Shown here: positions 1 to 6,634 of the stretch, piece after piece
How the letters are laid out: every line of letters starts with the position of its first letter
Position numbering within the stretch: the stretch's first letter is position 1
Assembly: GCA_955652345.1 (NCBI GenBank)
Contig: CATPBV010000164.1
Location: 1 to 19,220 of the forward strand
Direction of reading: 5' to 3'
Source of the DNA: an uncultured Solirubrobacteraceae bacterium
GTDB lineage: Bacteria > Actinomycetota > Thermoleophilia > Solirubrobacterales > Solirubrobacteraceae
DNA length: 19,220 bases
The notes under the pieces: model-generated
What the model saw: only the letters and a program-made list of their open reading frames with translations
What the model was told of the DNA's origin: nothing
Databases searched by the model: none
Program-made: the position numbers and the translations under genes

Positions 1-1
1 C

Positions 2-193
2 AACACCGTGCTCGAGCTGCTTCGGGGGCTCGAGCGCGAGCATCCGGCGGTCGCAGGCTGGGTGCTCGATGAGCGGGGGCTGATCAGGCGCCACATCAAC
101 GTCTACGTCAACGGCGAGCGCGGCGGCGAGGCGACCGCCGTAGGCGCAGAGGACCGGGTCGAGGTTCTGCCCGCGATCACAGGAGGAACATGA
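2..193 (+). CDS. MoaD/ThiS-like sulfur-carrier protein, 5' end cut by window
   Basis: The reading frame is open from the left edge, so the N-terminus is missing; the first GTG at position 8 is probably internal. The visible 60-odd residues have the C-terminal half of a beta-grasp ubiquitin-like fold: a helix (LELLRGLEREHP), then RRHINVYVNGE and a final EDRVEVLPAITGGT. Family members end in Gly-Gly, which is adenylated and thiocarboxylated to donate sulfur for molybdopterin, thiamine or other products. Here the diglycine is followed by one extra Thr before the TGA. The stop overlaps the next ATG (ATGA, 190-193), so the two genes are translationally coupled. No E1-like or molybdopterin enzyme is in view, so the acceptor pathway is unknown. 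Confidence 0.8.
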   Translation, partial: NTVLELLRGLEREHPAVAGWVLDERGLIRRHINVYVNGERGGEATAVGAEDRVEVLPAITGGT

Positions 194-1254
194 CCGAGCT
201 GGTGCTGGGAACCAAGAAGGGCCTGTTCGTTCTGGAGGGGGACCCAGGAGACGGCTTCGCGATCACGGCGCGCGCATTCGCGGGCGAGCCGATCGACTAC
301 GCGATCCGCGACCCGCGTACGCGCCGGCTGTTCGCGGGTCTCACAAGTCCGTTCTACGGCCCGAAGCTCTTCTACGCCGACGACCCACAGGGGGAATGGA
401 CGCAGGCGGAGGGCATAAGCCTGCCCGAGGGGGGCGACGAGGCGCTCCAGCGGATCTGGGTCATCGCCCCCGGCGAGAACGGCACGCTTTATGCGGGCGG
501 CGATCCAGGCGTACTGTTCGAGAGTGACGACGGCGGCACAAGCTGGCGACTCAACGAGTCGCTGTGGGAGCACAAACAGGCTGAGTCCTGGCAGCCCGGC
601 GGTGGCGGACTGTGTCTTCACTCGATCGCGCCGTGGCCAGGGGAACCGGACCGCCTCGCCGTTGCGGTGTCGGCCGCCGGAGTGTGGCTGACCGAGGATC
701 ACGGGCGCTCCTGGCGACGCGGGAACAAGGGGCTCGCTGCCCGTTACCTGCCCGAGGAGGTGCCGGAGGAGGACGCTGCACTGTGCGTGCATCACATGGA
801 GCGGGCGGCCGGCCGGCCCGAGCGACTGTTCATCCAGTTCCACGGCGGTGTCTATCGCTCCGACGACGCCGGTCAGACGTGGACTGAGATCGGCTCGGGT
901 CTGCCGTCGGACTTCGGCTTTCCGATGGTGCTCGACCCGGCAGACCCCGACAGCGCGTTCGTGATCCCGCTCGAGGCCGACCGTGACAGGGTGACGCCCG
1001 AAGGCCGCGTCCGCGTGTACGAGACCCGCGACGCCGGCTCCAGCTGGAACACGCTCGCGGACGGGCTTCCGCAGCGCGACGCCTACCTGACGGTGCTTCG
1101 CCTCGCGTTCGCCGGTGTCGGTGAGGGCCCCTCGCTGCAGCTCTACTTCGGCGCGACGTCGGGCGAGGTGTTCGGGTCTCCGGACAGCGGCGCGACCTGG
1201 GCAAGCGTCGCCACGCGCCTCCCGCCCGTCTACTCGCTCACCGCCAGCGCCTGA
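190..1254 (+). CDS. BNR/Asp-box beta-propeller protein (sialidase-like fold)
   Basis: This 354-residue protein contains five Asp-box motifs of the form S/T-x-D-x-G-x-T/S-W at about residues 112-119, 168-175, 224-231, 279-286 and 330-337 (for example SDDGGTSW, SDDAGQTW, SPDSGATW). Such motifs mark the blades of BNR/WD40/YVTN-type beta-propellers, including sialidases and the sortilin/photosystem-assembly group. There is no signal peptide or membrane segment, so it is probably cytoplasmic, which argues against a secreted sialidase. The start ATG lies 2 nt after an AGGAGGA sequence and inside the stop of the MoaD-like gene. Strict coupling to a ubiquitin-like protein suggests that it works with, or is a target or scaffold of, that carrier; this is inference. 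The 3' end overlaps the convergent HAD-like gene by 25 bp. Confidence 0.8.
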   Translation: MTELVLGTKKGLFVLEGDPGDGFAITARAFAGEPIDYAIRDPRTRRLFAGLTSPFYGPKLFYADDPQGEWTQAEGISLPEGGDEALQRIWVIAPGENGTLYAGGDPGVLFESDDGGTSWRLNESLWEHKQAESWQPGGGGLCLHSIAPWPGEPDRLAVAVSAAGVWLTEDHGRSWRRGNKGLAARYLPEEVPEEDAALCVHHMERAAGRPERLFIQFHGGVYRSDDAGQTWTEIGSGLPSDFGFPMVLDPADPDSAFVIPLEADRDRVTPEGRVRVYETRDAGSSWNTLADGLPQRDAYLTVLRLAFAGVGEGPSLQLYFGATSGEVFGSPDSGATWASVATRLPPVYSLTASA

Positions 1255-1727
1255 GCGGCCGCCCATCCACGGAGCATCTCGACGTGCTCCGCCGTGATGC
1301 CGATCGCGGGATCGGTCGCGACCAGCAGCGTTGGCGCGCCACGAGCGCTCGCCCAGTCATGACAGCGGTGGTCGTGGGCATCGTCGATCCAAGCGACCGG
1401 CCGATCTGGCCCGGCGAATCGAACGACCTCGGCGAGCTTCCAGTGCGCGCGCACCGCCGGCTCGACCGCGCCGAAGCAGAGGTGCGGCAGCGGCCCCGGC
1501 AGGCCGAGGGCGGCGGGCAGGTACTCGTTGGCCTTCTCCTCCCAACCCGTGCACCAGGCCAGCTCGAACACCTCCGCGAGCCCGCGAAGATGCTCCCCCG
1601 CCACGGCGGACAGGTAGTGCGGAATCCCATCCACCGACTGCCACCGCCCAGCCGGCGGCCGCCTCACATCGAACCCGAACAGCGAGATCACCCCATCGAC
1701 ATCGACCAGCAGGAGCGGTCGGGTCAT
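1230..1727 (-). CDS. Small HAD-like hydrolase-family protein
   Basis: The frame is open further upstream, but family-like sequence begins at MTRPLLLVDVDGV, so the ATG at 1727 is chosen (165 residues); the roughly 100 residues ahead of it are Pro/Arg/Ser-rich non-coding-style sequence. HAD signatures are present: DVDGV with D9 and D11 as nucleophile and acid/base, a Thr in WCTGWE (about residue 60) as motif II, a Lys near residue 97 as a possible motif III, and WIDDA (D115/D116) as motif IV. It therefore probably keeps a Mg2+-dependent phosphohydrolase site. At 165 residues it is shorter than classical HAD enzymes with caps, and the substrate is unknown. It is a lone gene on this strand, convergent with the BNR gene. 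No clear ribosome binding site precedes the ATG, so a leaderless transcript is possible. Confidence 0.7.
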   Translation of the reverse strand: MTRPLLLVDVDGVISLFGFDVRRPPAGRWQSVDGIPHYLSAVAGEHLRGLAEVFELAWCTGWEEKANEYLPAALGLPGPLPHLCFGAVEPAVRAHWKLAEVVRFAGPDRPVAWIDDAHDHRCHDWASARGAPTLLVATDPAIGITAEHVEMLRGWAAAQALAVSE

Positions 1728-1896
1728 GGGACGGGCGCAGCCGCGGCGATCATCGGCTGGGCTGGGCAGTCGCGGCCGTCGTCCTGCGGATCGCGCCGAA
1801 GCATGGCTGGGCGAACGAGGCGAGCACGGGCTTGTAAGGGCCAGAAGTGGGCGTGATGGGTAGGCCGCAGCCGTCGGCCCGCGCCCCTTGCGGACA

Positions 1897-1913
1897 CCGA
1901 CGTGCCACGTCGG
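1897..1913. promoter_or_regulatory. Palindrome CCGACGTG-C-CACGTCGG, possible operator
   Basis: Two perfect 8-bp arms separated by one base lie about 145 bp upstream of the transaminase ATG and about 170 bp upstream of the HAD-like start on the other strand. The size and symmetry fit a dimeric regulator site, but it could also be a small hairpin. No binding protein can be assigned. Confidence 0.4.
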
Positions 1914-1997
1914 CGATGGGGGACACCGCGAGTCCGCCAGGGGCGCGGGAGGACGGTGCGGCCAACCCATGCGCTGGTGTTGCGCCGTTTTGAACAA

Positions 1998-2026
1998 TTG
2001 CCCTGGCGCCGAGAGAGCGCTATTTT
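1998..2026 (+). promoter_or_regulatory. Promoter of the transaminase-pucR-ald unit
   Basis: A -35 box TTGCCC (1998-2003) and a -10 box TATTTT (2021-2026) are separated by exactly 17 bp in a locally AT-rich island. A perfect palindrome TTTGTACAAA (2025-2034) overlaps the -10 box and the likely transcription start, a position suited to an operator. The transaminase follows with a GGGGAGGAG ribosome binding site a few bases ahead of its ATG. Confidence 0.6.
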
Positions 2027-2056
2027 TGTACAAACCGGCACGACGGGGAGGAGCTT

Positions 2057-3445
2057 ATGGCGAGCACCGAGACAGCTATCGGAACCGAGAAGGGCACCCT
2101 GCAGGAGCTTGCGCGACGGCACCTGTGGATGCATTTCACGCGCATGTCGGCGTATCAGGATCACGACGTCCCGATCATTGTGCGCGGCGATGGATGCTAC
2201 GTGTACGACGAGCACGGCAAGCGATATCTCGACGGTCTGTCGGCGCTGTTCTGCGTGAATATCGGGCATGGGCGCCTCGATATCGCGCAGGCCGGCGCGG
2301 ACCAGGCCAGGGATCTGGGGTTCTTCATCAACTGGTCCTACGCCCACCCGCCCGCGATCGAGCTCGCGGCGAGGGTCGCCTCGCTCGCTCCGGGGGACCT
2401 GAACCGGGTGTTCTTCACCAGCGGCGGCAGCGAGTCGGTCGAGTCGGCGCTGAAGCTCGCCAGGCAGTACCACGGGCTGACCGGCAGCCCCAACAAGTAC
2501 AAGGTGATCGCGCGCGAGATCGCCTACCACGGCTCCAGTTTCGGTGCGCTCACCGCGACCGGCATCACCAGCCTGCGCGAGCCGTTCGAGCCGCTGATGC
2601 CTGGCGGATGCCACGTTCCGAACACCAACACGTATCACCTCCCCGAGGGTTTCGACGTGAGCGAGCTCGCCGAGGCGATCGCGCAGCGGATCGAGTTCGA
2701 AGGCCCCGACACGGTCGCCGCGGTGATCCTCGAGCCCGTCCAGAACGCCGGTGGCTGCTTCACCCCGCCGGACGGCTACTTCGAGCGCGTGCGCGAGATC
2801 TGCGACGACTACAACGTGCTGCTCATCTCCGACGAGGTGATCTGCGCCTTTGGCCGCCTCGGCGAGTGGTTCGGCGCCGAGCGCTACGGCTACCAGCCCG
2901 ACATGATCACCACGGCGAAGGCCCTGACGAGCGCGTACGCGCCGATGGGCGCGGTGATCGCATCGGATCGCGTCGCCGAGCCGTTCCTGACCGGAACCCA
3001 TAGCTTCACGCACGGATTCACGTTCGGCGGTCACCCGATGTCCTCGGCGATCGCACTGGCCAACCTCGACGCGTTCGAGCGCGAAGGCGTGCTCGAGAAC
3101 GTGCGCGCCAACGAGGACGCCCTGCGTTCGACCCTCGAGTCGCTGAAGGAGCTGCCAATCGTCGGCGACGTCCGGGGTGCCGGCTACTTCTACGCGCTCG
3201 AGCTCGTGAGGGACAAGGCGACCAAGGCGTCGTTCACCGATGAGGAGTCCGAGACGCTGTTGCGCGGCTACCTCTCCGGCGAGCTTTACCGAAGGGGCTT
3301 GATCTGCCGGGCGGATGACCGCGGCGATCCGGTGATCCAGCTGTCCCCGCCGCTGATCGCCGGGCCCGAGCAGTTCGAGGAGATCGAGTCGATCCTCCGC
3401 CCGGTGCTCGCAGAGGCGGGCGAGCGCATGCATGTGAACGGGTAG
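2057..3445 (+). CDS. Class III pyridoxal-phosphate aminotransferase (omega-transaminase)
   Basis: This is a 462-residue fold-type I, class III transaminase. Visible landmarks are the N-terminal GCYVYDEHGKRYLDGLSALF region, the cofactor-phosphate loop TSGGSESVESALKLAR, YHG (about 170), the Asp of ISDEV (D259) that pairs with the pyridine nitrogen, and the Schiff-base Lys in TTAKALTSAYAP (K288). The length is normal for omega-amino-acid:pyruvate, GABA or putrescine/diamine:pyruvate enzymes. The ATG at 2057 has a strong GGAGGAG ribosome binding site. It is followed 43 nt later by a PucR regulator and then by alanine dehydrogenase, which suggests pyruvate as amino acceptor and alanine as product. 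The amino donor cannot be read from sequence; beta-alanine, GABA, a polyamine or a purine-derived amine are all possible. Confidence 0.9.
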   Translation: MASTETAIGTEKGTLQELARRHLWMHFTRMSAYQDHDVPIIVRGDGCYVYDEHGKRYLDGLSALFCVNIGHGRLDIAQAGADQARDLGFFINWSYAHPPAIELAARVASLAPGDLNRVFFTSGGSESVESALKLARQYHGLTGSPNKYKVIAREIAYHGSSFGALTATGITSLREPFEPLMPGGCHVPNTNTYHLPEGFDVSELAEAIAQRIEFEGPDTVAAVILEPVQNAGGCFTPPDGYFERVREICDDYNVLLISDEVICAFGRLGEWFGAERYGYQPDMITTAKALTSAYAPMGAVIASDRVAEPFLTGTHSFTHGFTFGGHPMSSAIALANLDAFEREGVLENVRANEDALRSTLESLKELPIVGDVRGAGYFYALELVRDKATKASFTDEESETLLRGYLSGELYRRGLICRADDRGDPVIQLSPPLIAGPEQFEEIESILRPVLAEAGERMHVNG

Positions 3446-3488
3446 GCAGACCGGACTCGGCGCACGCACGTGAACACATAGCGAGACG

Positions 3489-5117
3489 ATGCTCACCCTG
3501 AGGGACCTGCTCAGAGACCTCGACCTGCAGCTGCTAGCCGGCGAGGGGGGGCTCGACCTGCCGGTCCGCTGGGTGCACATCTCCGAGCTGGCCGATCCCA
3601 CACCGTGGCTGTCGGGCGGGGAGCTGCTCCTGACCACCGGACTCCAGCTCGACACTCCCGAGAGCCACCGCGAGTTCGTCGCGAGGCTCGCCGACCACCA
3701 GCTGGCTGGCATGGGGTTCGGGACCGGCTTCACGCACGAGTCGGTTCCGCCGGCCGCGCTGGAGATCGCCGAGGAGCGCGACTTCCCGGTGTTCGAGGTC
3801 CCGTGTGAGCTTCCGTTCATCGCGATCACCGAGGCGGCCTTCAGCCAGCTGGTGAACGAGCAGTACGCCGTGCTCAAGCGCGCGCTTGCGGCCCAGGAGC
3901 GGCTGGAGCGAATCGTGCTGTCCGAGCGAGGGCTCGAGGCGCTCGCGGGGACGCTCGCCACGCTGATCGGCGCGACGGTGATCGTGTTCGACTCTCGCGG
4001 CGAGCCGCTGATGCAGCGCGCCTTCCGCCGTGAGCTCGACGCTGACGCGCTGCGAGCGCTGCAGAGCAACGTGCGAGAGCGGGCGCGGCGGCGCGAGACT
4101 CGGGGGTTCACGCCCTCCGCGACGGAGGGAAACCAGGGCCTCGCGCTGCCGGTCGCGTTTGACGGCGCGCCCAAGAAGGGCGGCGCCACGCCGGCGCGAG
4201 CGCCGGAAGCCTGGCTGGTGGCGGTCAAGGACGCTGGGCCATTGTCGGATTTCGACAGGCTGACGCTGCACCAGGCGGTGACGATCGTCGCGCTCGAGCT
4301 GCTGCGCTCGCGCGTCGCCGGCGACACCGAGCGCCGGCTCGCTGGCGACTTGCTCGAGGCGCTCGTTCGCGGCGAGCTCAGCGGGTCCGAGCTCACTCGC
4401 AGGCTTGCTCCTTTCGGGCTCGCACAGCGCGTTGCCGCGATCGTCGTGCAAGCGCGCTCGGACGGCGCAGACATGGCGCTGCTCGAGAGCGCGCTGGGCG
4501 CAGCGATCCGGGACGAGGGCGCCACGGGCCTGATTGCGTCCACGGGAACGCTCTCGTGCGCACTTGTGGCGGGGCTGGACGATCAGGATCTGTTCGCGCT
4601 CGCGGAGGTTGTTGCGAACAATGCGATCGGCGCTGTGGACGCACCCGTACACGTCGGAGTTGGGCGCGCGGTGCCCAGCGAACAGGCTCGCCGGAGCTTT
4701 CACGAAGCTCGCTGCGCGCTCGAGTCGCTGGCGATGGCAACGGGCGTGGGCGAGGAGGAGAACGGCTCCGAGCCGGTAATCGCGGCACCGCAGGTCGCGA
4801 CGTATCGCGACCTCGGGTCGTTCCAACTGCTCCTGTCGCTACAGGACGAGGAGGCGCTGCGGCTGTACTGCGACTCGCTGCTCGGGCCGATCGAGGCCAG
4901 CGAAGGCCACTACGGGGGCGAGCTGATGCGCTCGCTGGAGGCGTTCATCGAGGAGAACGGCCAGTGGGAGCGTGCGGCGAAGCGGCTCTACTGCCATCGC
5001 CATACACTGCGCTACCGCATCCGGCGAGTCGAGGAGCTGACAGGTCGCAACCTCTCGACTGCGCGCGACCGGATCGAGTTCTGGCTGGCGCTGCGCGGGC
5101 GGGAGCTGGTGGCGTGA
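3489..5117 (+). CDS. PucR-family transcriptional regulator
   Basis: This 542-residue protein has the usual three-part architecture. Residues about 1-125 form an N-terminal PucR purine-catabolism-type domain (LTLRDLLRDLDLQLLAGEGG, GGELLLTTG, FPVFEVP). A middle region (about 140-420) carries a sensor and CdaR GGDEF-like part. A C-terminal PucR-type helix-turn-helix spans about 478-537, with RLYCHRHTLRYRIRRVEEL followed by a TGRNL turn. Relatives regulate purine, GABA or amine catabolic genes in response to a metabolite. It lies between the transaminase (43 nt) and alanine dehydrogenase (25 nt) on the same strand, so it most likely controls this unit and is co-transcribed with it. The ATG at 3489 has only a weak upstream purine run. 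The ligand is unknown. Confidence 0.88.
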   Translation: MLTLRDLLRDLDLQLLAGEGGLDLPVRWVHISELADPTPWLSGGELLLTTGLQLDTPESHREFVARLADHQLAGMGFGTGFTHESVPPAALEIAEERDFPVFEVPCELPFIAITEAAFSQLVNEQYAVLKRALAAQERLERIVLSERGLEALAGTLATLIGATVIVFDSRGEPLMQRAFRRELDADALRALQSNVRERARRRETRGFTPSATEGNQGLALPVAFDGAPKKGGATPARAPEAWLVAVKDAGPLSDFDRLTLHQAVTIVALELLRSRVAGDTERRLAGDLLEALVRGELSGSELTRRLAPFGLAQRVAAIVVQARSDGADMALLESALGAAIRDEGATGLIASTGTLSCALVAGLDDQDLFALAEVVANNAIGAVDAPVHVGVGRAVPSEQARRSFHEARCALESLAMATGVGEEENGSEPVIAAPQVATYRDLGSFQLLLSLQDEEALRLYCDSLLGPIEASEGHYGGELMRSLEAFIEENGQWERAAKRLYCHRHTLRYRIRRVEELTGRNLSTARDRIEFWLALRGRELVA

Positions 5118-5142
5118 GAGATCGAAGCGAGGTGCTAGGAGC

Positions 5143-6276
5143 GTGAGGGTCGGAGTACCAACGGAAGTGAAGACCGATGAGTACCGGGTGGCGCTGACGC
5201 CGTCCGGCGTCCGTGAGCTGGTCGACGCCGGCCACGAGGTGTTCGTACAGAGCGGGGCGGGGGTCGGCTCGGCGATCAGCGACGACGCGTATGTCGCTCA
5301 GGGAGCGACGCTGCTTCCCGATGCCGACGCGGTGTTCGAGGAAGCCACGCTGATCGTCAAGGTCAAGGAGCCCCAGCCGCCGGAGGTGGCGCTGCTCGAG
5401 CCTCGCCACACCCTGTTCACCTACCTCCACCTTGCCGCCGCCGCCGAGCTGACGCGTGGCTTGATGGAGTCCGGGGCCACTTGCATCGCGTACGAGACGG
5501 TCGAAGACACTCGCGGACGGCTGCCCCTGCTGGCGCCGATGTCCGAGGTCGCGGGCAAGATCGCGACGCAGGCCGGGGCGTTCATGCTCGAGAAGCCGCT
5601 TGGCGGCCGCGGGATCCTGCTCGGCGGCGTCCCAGGCGTGGCTGCGGCAAACGTGATGGTGATCGGCGGCGGGGTCGTCGGGATGAACGCAGCGTTCATC
5701 GCGATCGGGATGGAGGCGACGGTGTACGTGTTCGACCGCAACCTCGACCGGCTGCGCGAGCTCGACATCATCTTCGGCGGCCGCGCCGACACGTGCTTTG
5801 CCTCGACGCTGGATATCGAGGAGCGGCTCCCTTATATGGACCTGGTGATCGGCGCGGTGCTCGTGCACGGCGCCCGGGCGCCGCGGGTCATCACCCGCCG
5901 TCAGCTGTCGGTGATGAAGCGCCAATCGGTGCTCGTCGATGTCTCGATCGACCAGGGCGGCTGTTTCGAAACGTCCCGGCCGACCACCCACTCCAACCCG
6001 ACCTACGAGGTCGACGGGATCACCCACTACTGCGTCACGAACATGCCCGGAGCGGTACCGATCACCTCGACCTACGCGCTCACCAACGCCACGATGCCGT
6101 ACGTGATCCATCTTGCGAGTGTGGGGGTGGCGCGAGCCGTCGGCGAGAGCCCGGGCCTGAAGCTCGGCGTCAACGTGGCGGCCGGCCAGGTGACATACGC
6201 GCCGGTCGCCGATGCGGCGGGGGTGCCACACGTCGACGTCGACGAGGCGCTCGCGAGCGTCGGGGCCGAGGCGTAA
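5143..6276 (+). CDS. ald: Alanine dehydrogenase
   Basis: This 377-residue enzyme catalyses L-alanine + NAD+ + H2O to pyruvate + NH4+ + NADH, and the reverse. Known active-site positions of the family fall at the standard numbers: R15 (EYRVAL), K75 (IVKVKEP), H96 (YLHLAA) and D270 (SIDQGG). The Rossmann motif VIGGGVVGMNAA lies at about 173-184, with the NAD-ribose-binding acid D198 in VFDRN. The start is GTG at 5143, preceded by TAGGAG. It lies 25 nt behind pucR in the same direction. Next to a transaminase it would regenerate pyruvate from alanine and release ammonium, although it could also serve redox balance during oxygen limitation. Confidence 0.95.
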   Translation: MRVGVPTEVKTDEYRVALTPSGVRELVDAGHEVFVQSGAGVGSAISDDAYVAQGATLLPDADAVFEEATLIVKVKEPQPPEVALLEPRHTLFTYLHLAAAAELTRGLMESGATCIAYETVEDTRGRLPLLAPMSEVAGKIATQAGAFMLEKPLGGRGILLGGVPGVAAANVMVIGGGVVGMNAAFIAIGMEATVYVFDRNLDRLRELDIIFGGRADTCFASTLDIEERLPYMDLVIGAVLVHGARAPRVITRRQLSVMKRQSVLVDVSIDQGGCFETSRPTTHSNPTYEVDGITHYCVTNMPGAVPITSTYALTNATMPYVIHLASVGVARAVGESPGLKLGVNVAAGQVTYAPVADAAGVPHVDVDEALASVGAEA

Positions 6277-6363
6277 CGGGCGGCTCGTCCGGGCCGGTCG
6301 CGCCCCGCGGGCGACTACGGTTCCGAGCCCGTCCTGGCCCGCGGTGCCGCCCACGCGCGGGAC

Positions 6364-6369
6364 TAACAT
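6364..6369 (+). promoter_or_regulatory. -10 box (TAACAT) of the tRNA-Leu gene
   Basis: TAACAT fits the actinobacterial TAnnnT -10 consensus and lies 9 nt ahead of the mature tRNA 5' end, which gives a very short or absent leader. No convincing -35 hexamer is visible at the expected spacing. Confidence 0.45.
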
Positions 6370-6378
6370 CCCCGCCGC

Positions 6379-6463
6379 GCCCGGGTAGACAAAGTGGCAA
6401 AGTCGGCGCTCTTAAAAAGCGCTGCTCGAAAGGGCATTGCGGGTTCGAGTCCCGCCCCGGGTA
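6379..6463 (+). tRNA. trnL: tRNA-Leu, anticodon UAA
   Basis: A complete class II cloverleaf can be folded by hand. The acceptor stem pairs GCCCGGG (6379-6385) with CCCGGGT (6456-6462), with one G-U pair, followed by discriminator A (6463). The D stem is GAC/GTC with a GTGG-containing loop. The anticodon stem GCGCT/AGCGC encloses loop CTTAAAA, giving anticodon TAA (6413-6415). The long variable arm TGCTC-GAAA-GGGCA has a GNRA tetraloop. The T stem GCGGG/CCCGC encloses TTCGAGT. The long variable arm, discriminator A and anticodon all agree on leucine (UUA/UUG codons). CCA is not encoded. It lies about 100 bp after ald and about 150 bp before the MCE operon. Confidence 0.96.
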
Positions 6464-6523
6464 TTACACCTGTTTGTCGGGTATTGGACTCGTCTGAAAG
6501 GCTCCAGCGCGCTAGGTTCCCGA

Positions 6524-6553
6524 TTGACACTGCGACGAGCCCCTTGCTAGCGT
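6524..6553 (+). promoter_or_regulatory. Promoter of the MCE operon
   Basis: A perfect -35 hexamer TTGACA (6524-6529) is followed after 18 bp by TAGCGT (6548-6553), a TAnnnT-type -10 box. It lies between the tRNA and the first MCE gene, so the MCE genes need not depend on read-through from the tRNA or ald. The same TAGCGT hexamer appears just ahead of the ilvG-like gene. Confidence 0.6.
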
Positions 6554-6598
6554 CGCGGCAGCCGCTGGCGAGCCTGCGGCCCCATAGGAGGAGATCGC

Positions 6599-6634
6599 TT
6601 GGGTAGGTCGCGGCGGTGCGTAGCTCAACTGTAA
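6599..6634 (+). other. Possible 11-codon leader ORF overlapping the first MCE start
   Basis: A strong ribosome binding site (AGGAGGAG, 6586-6593) is too far (22 nt) from the GTG at 6616 used by the first MCE gene, yet it is ideally placed for a TTG at 6599. That TTG opens an 11-residue frame ending in TAA at 6632-6634, across the MCE start. It could be a coupling leader peptide. The simpler alternative is a loosely spaced ribosome binding site, so confidence is low. Confidence 0.25.

Larger units (their letters stand above)
1728..2056. promoter_or_regulatory. Intergenic region between divergent HAD-like and transaminase genes
   Basis: This stretch of about 330 bases has no convincing gene. 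It holds an 8-bp-arm palindrome at 1897-1913, a sigma70-like promoter at 1998-2026, and an AT-rich palindrome TTTGTACAAA at 2025-2034. Open frames here are extensions of neighbouring frames without coding character. Confidence 0.6.

Noticed and set aside
1724..4543. Very long open frame on the minus strand (939 codons)
   Set aside because: It runs antisense to the transaminase and PucR genes, both with clear family motifs. The translation is Ser/Arg/Ala-rich without domains; such shadow frames are common in GC-rich DNA.
4945..6369. Minus-strand open frame of 474 codons
   Set aside because: It is antisense to alanine dehydrogenase, whose catalytic residues fall at standard positions, so the antisense frame is a shadow.
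6379..6463. tRNA-Leu as an integration (att) site for a mobile element
   Set aside because: No integrase is visible and no second copy of the tRNA 3' end was seen in the window; the MCE operon has its own promoter and ordinary composition.
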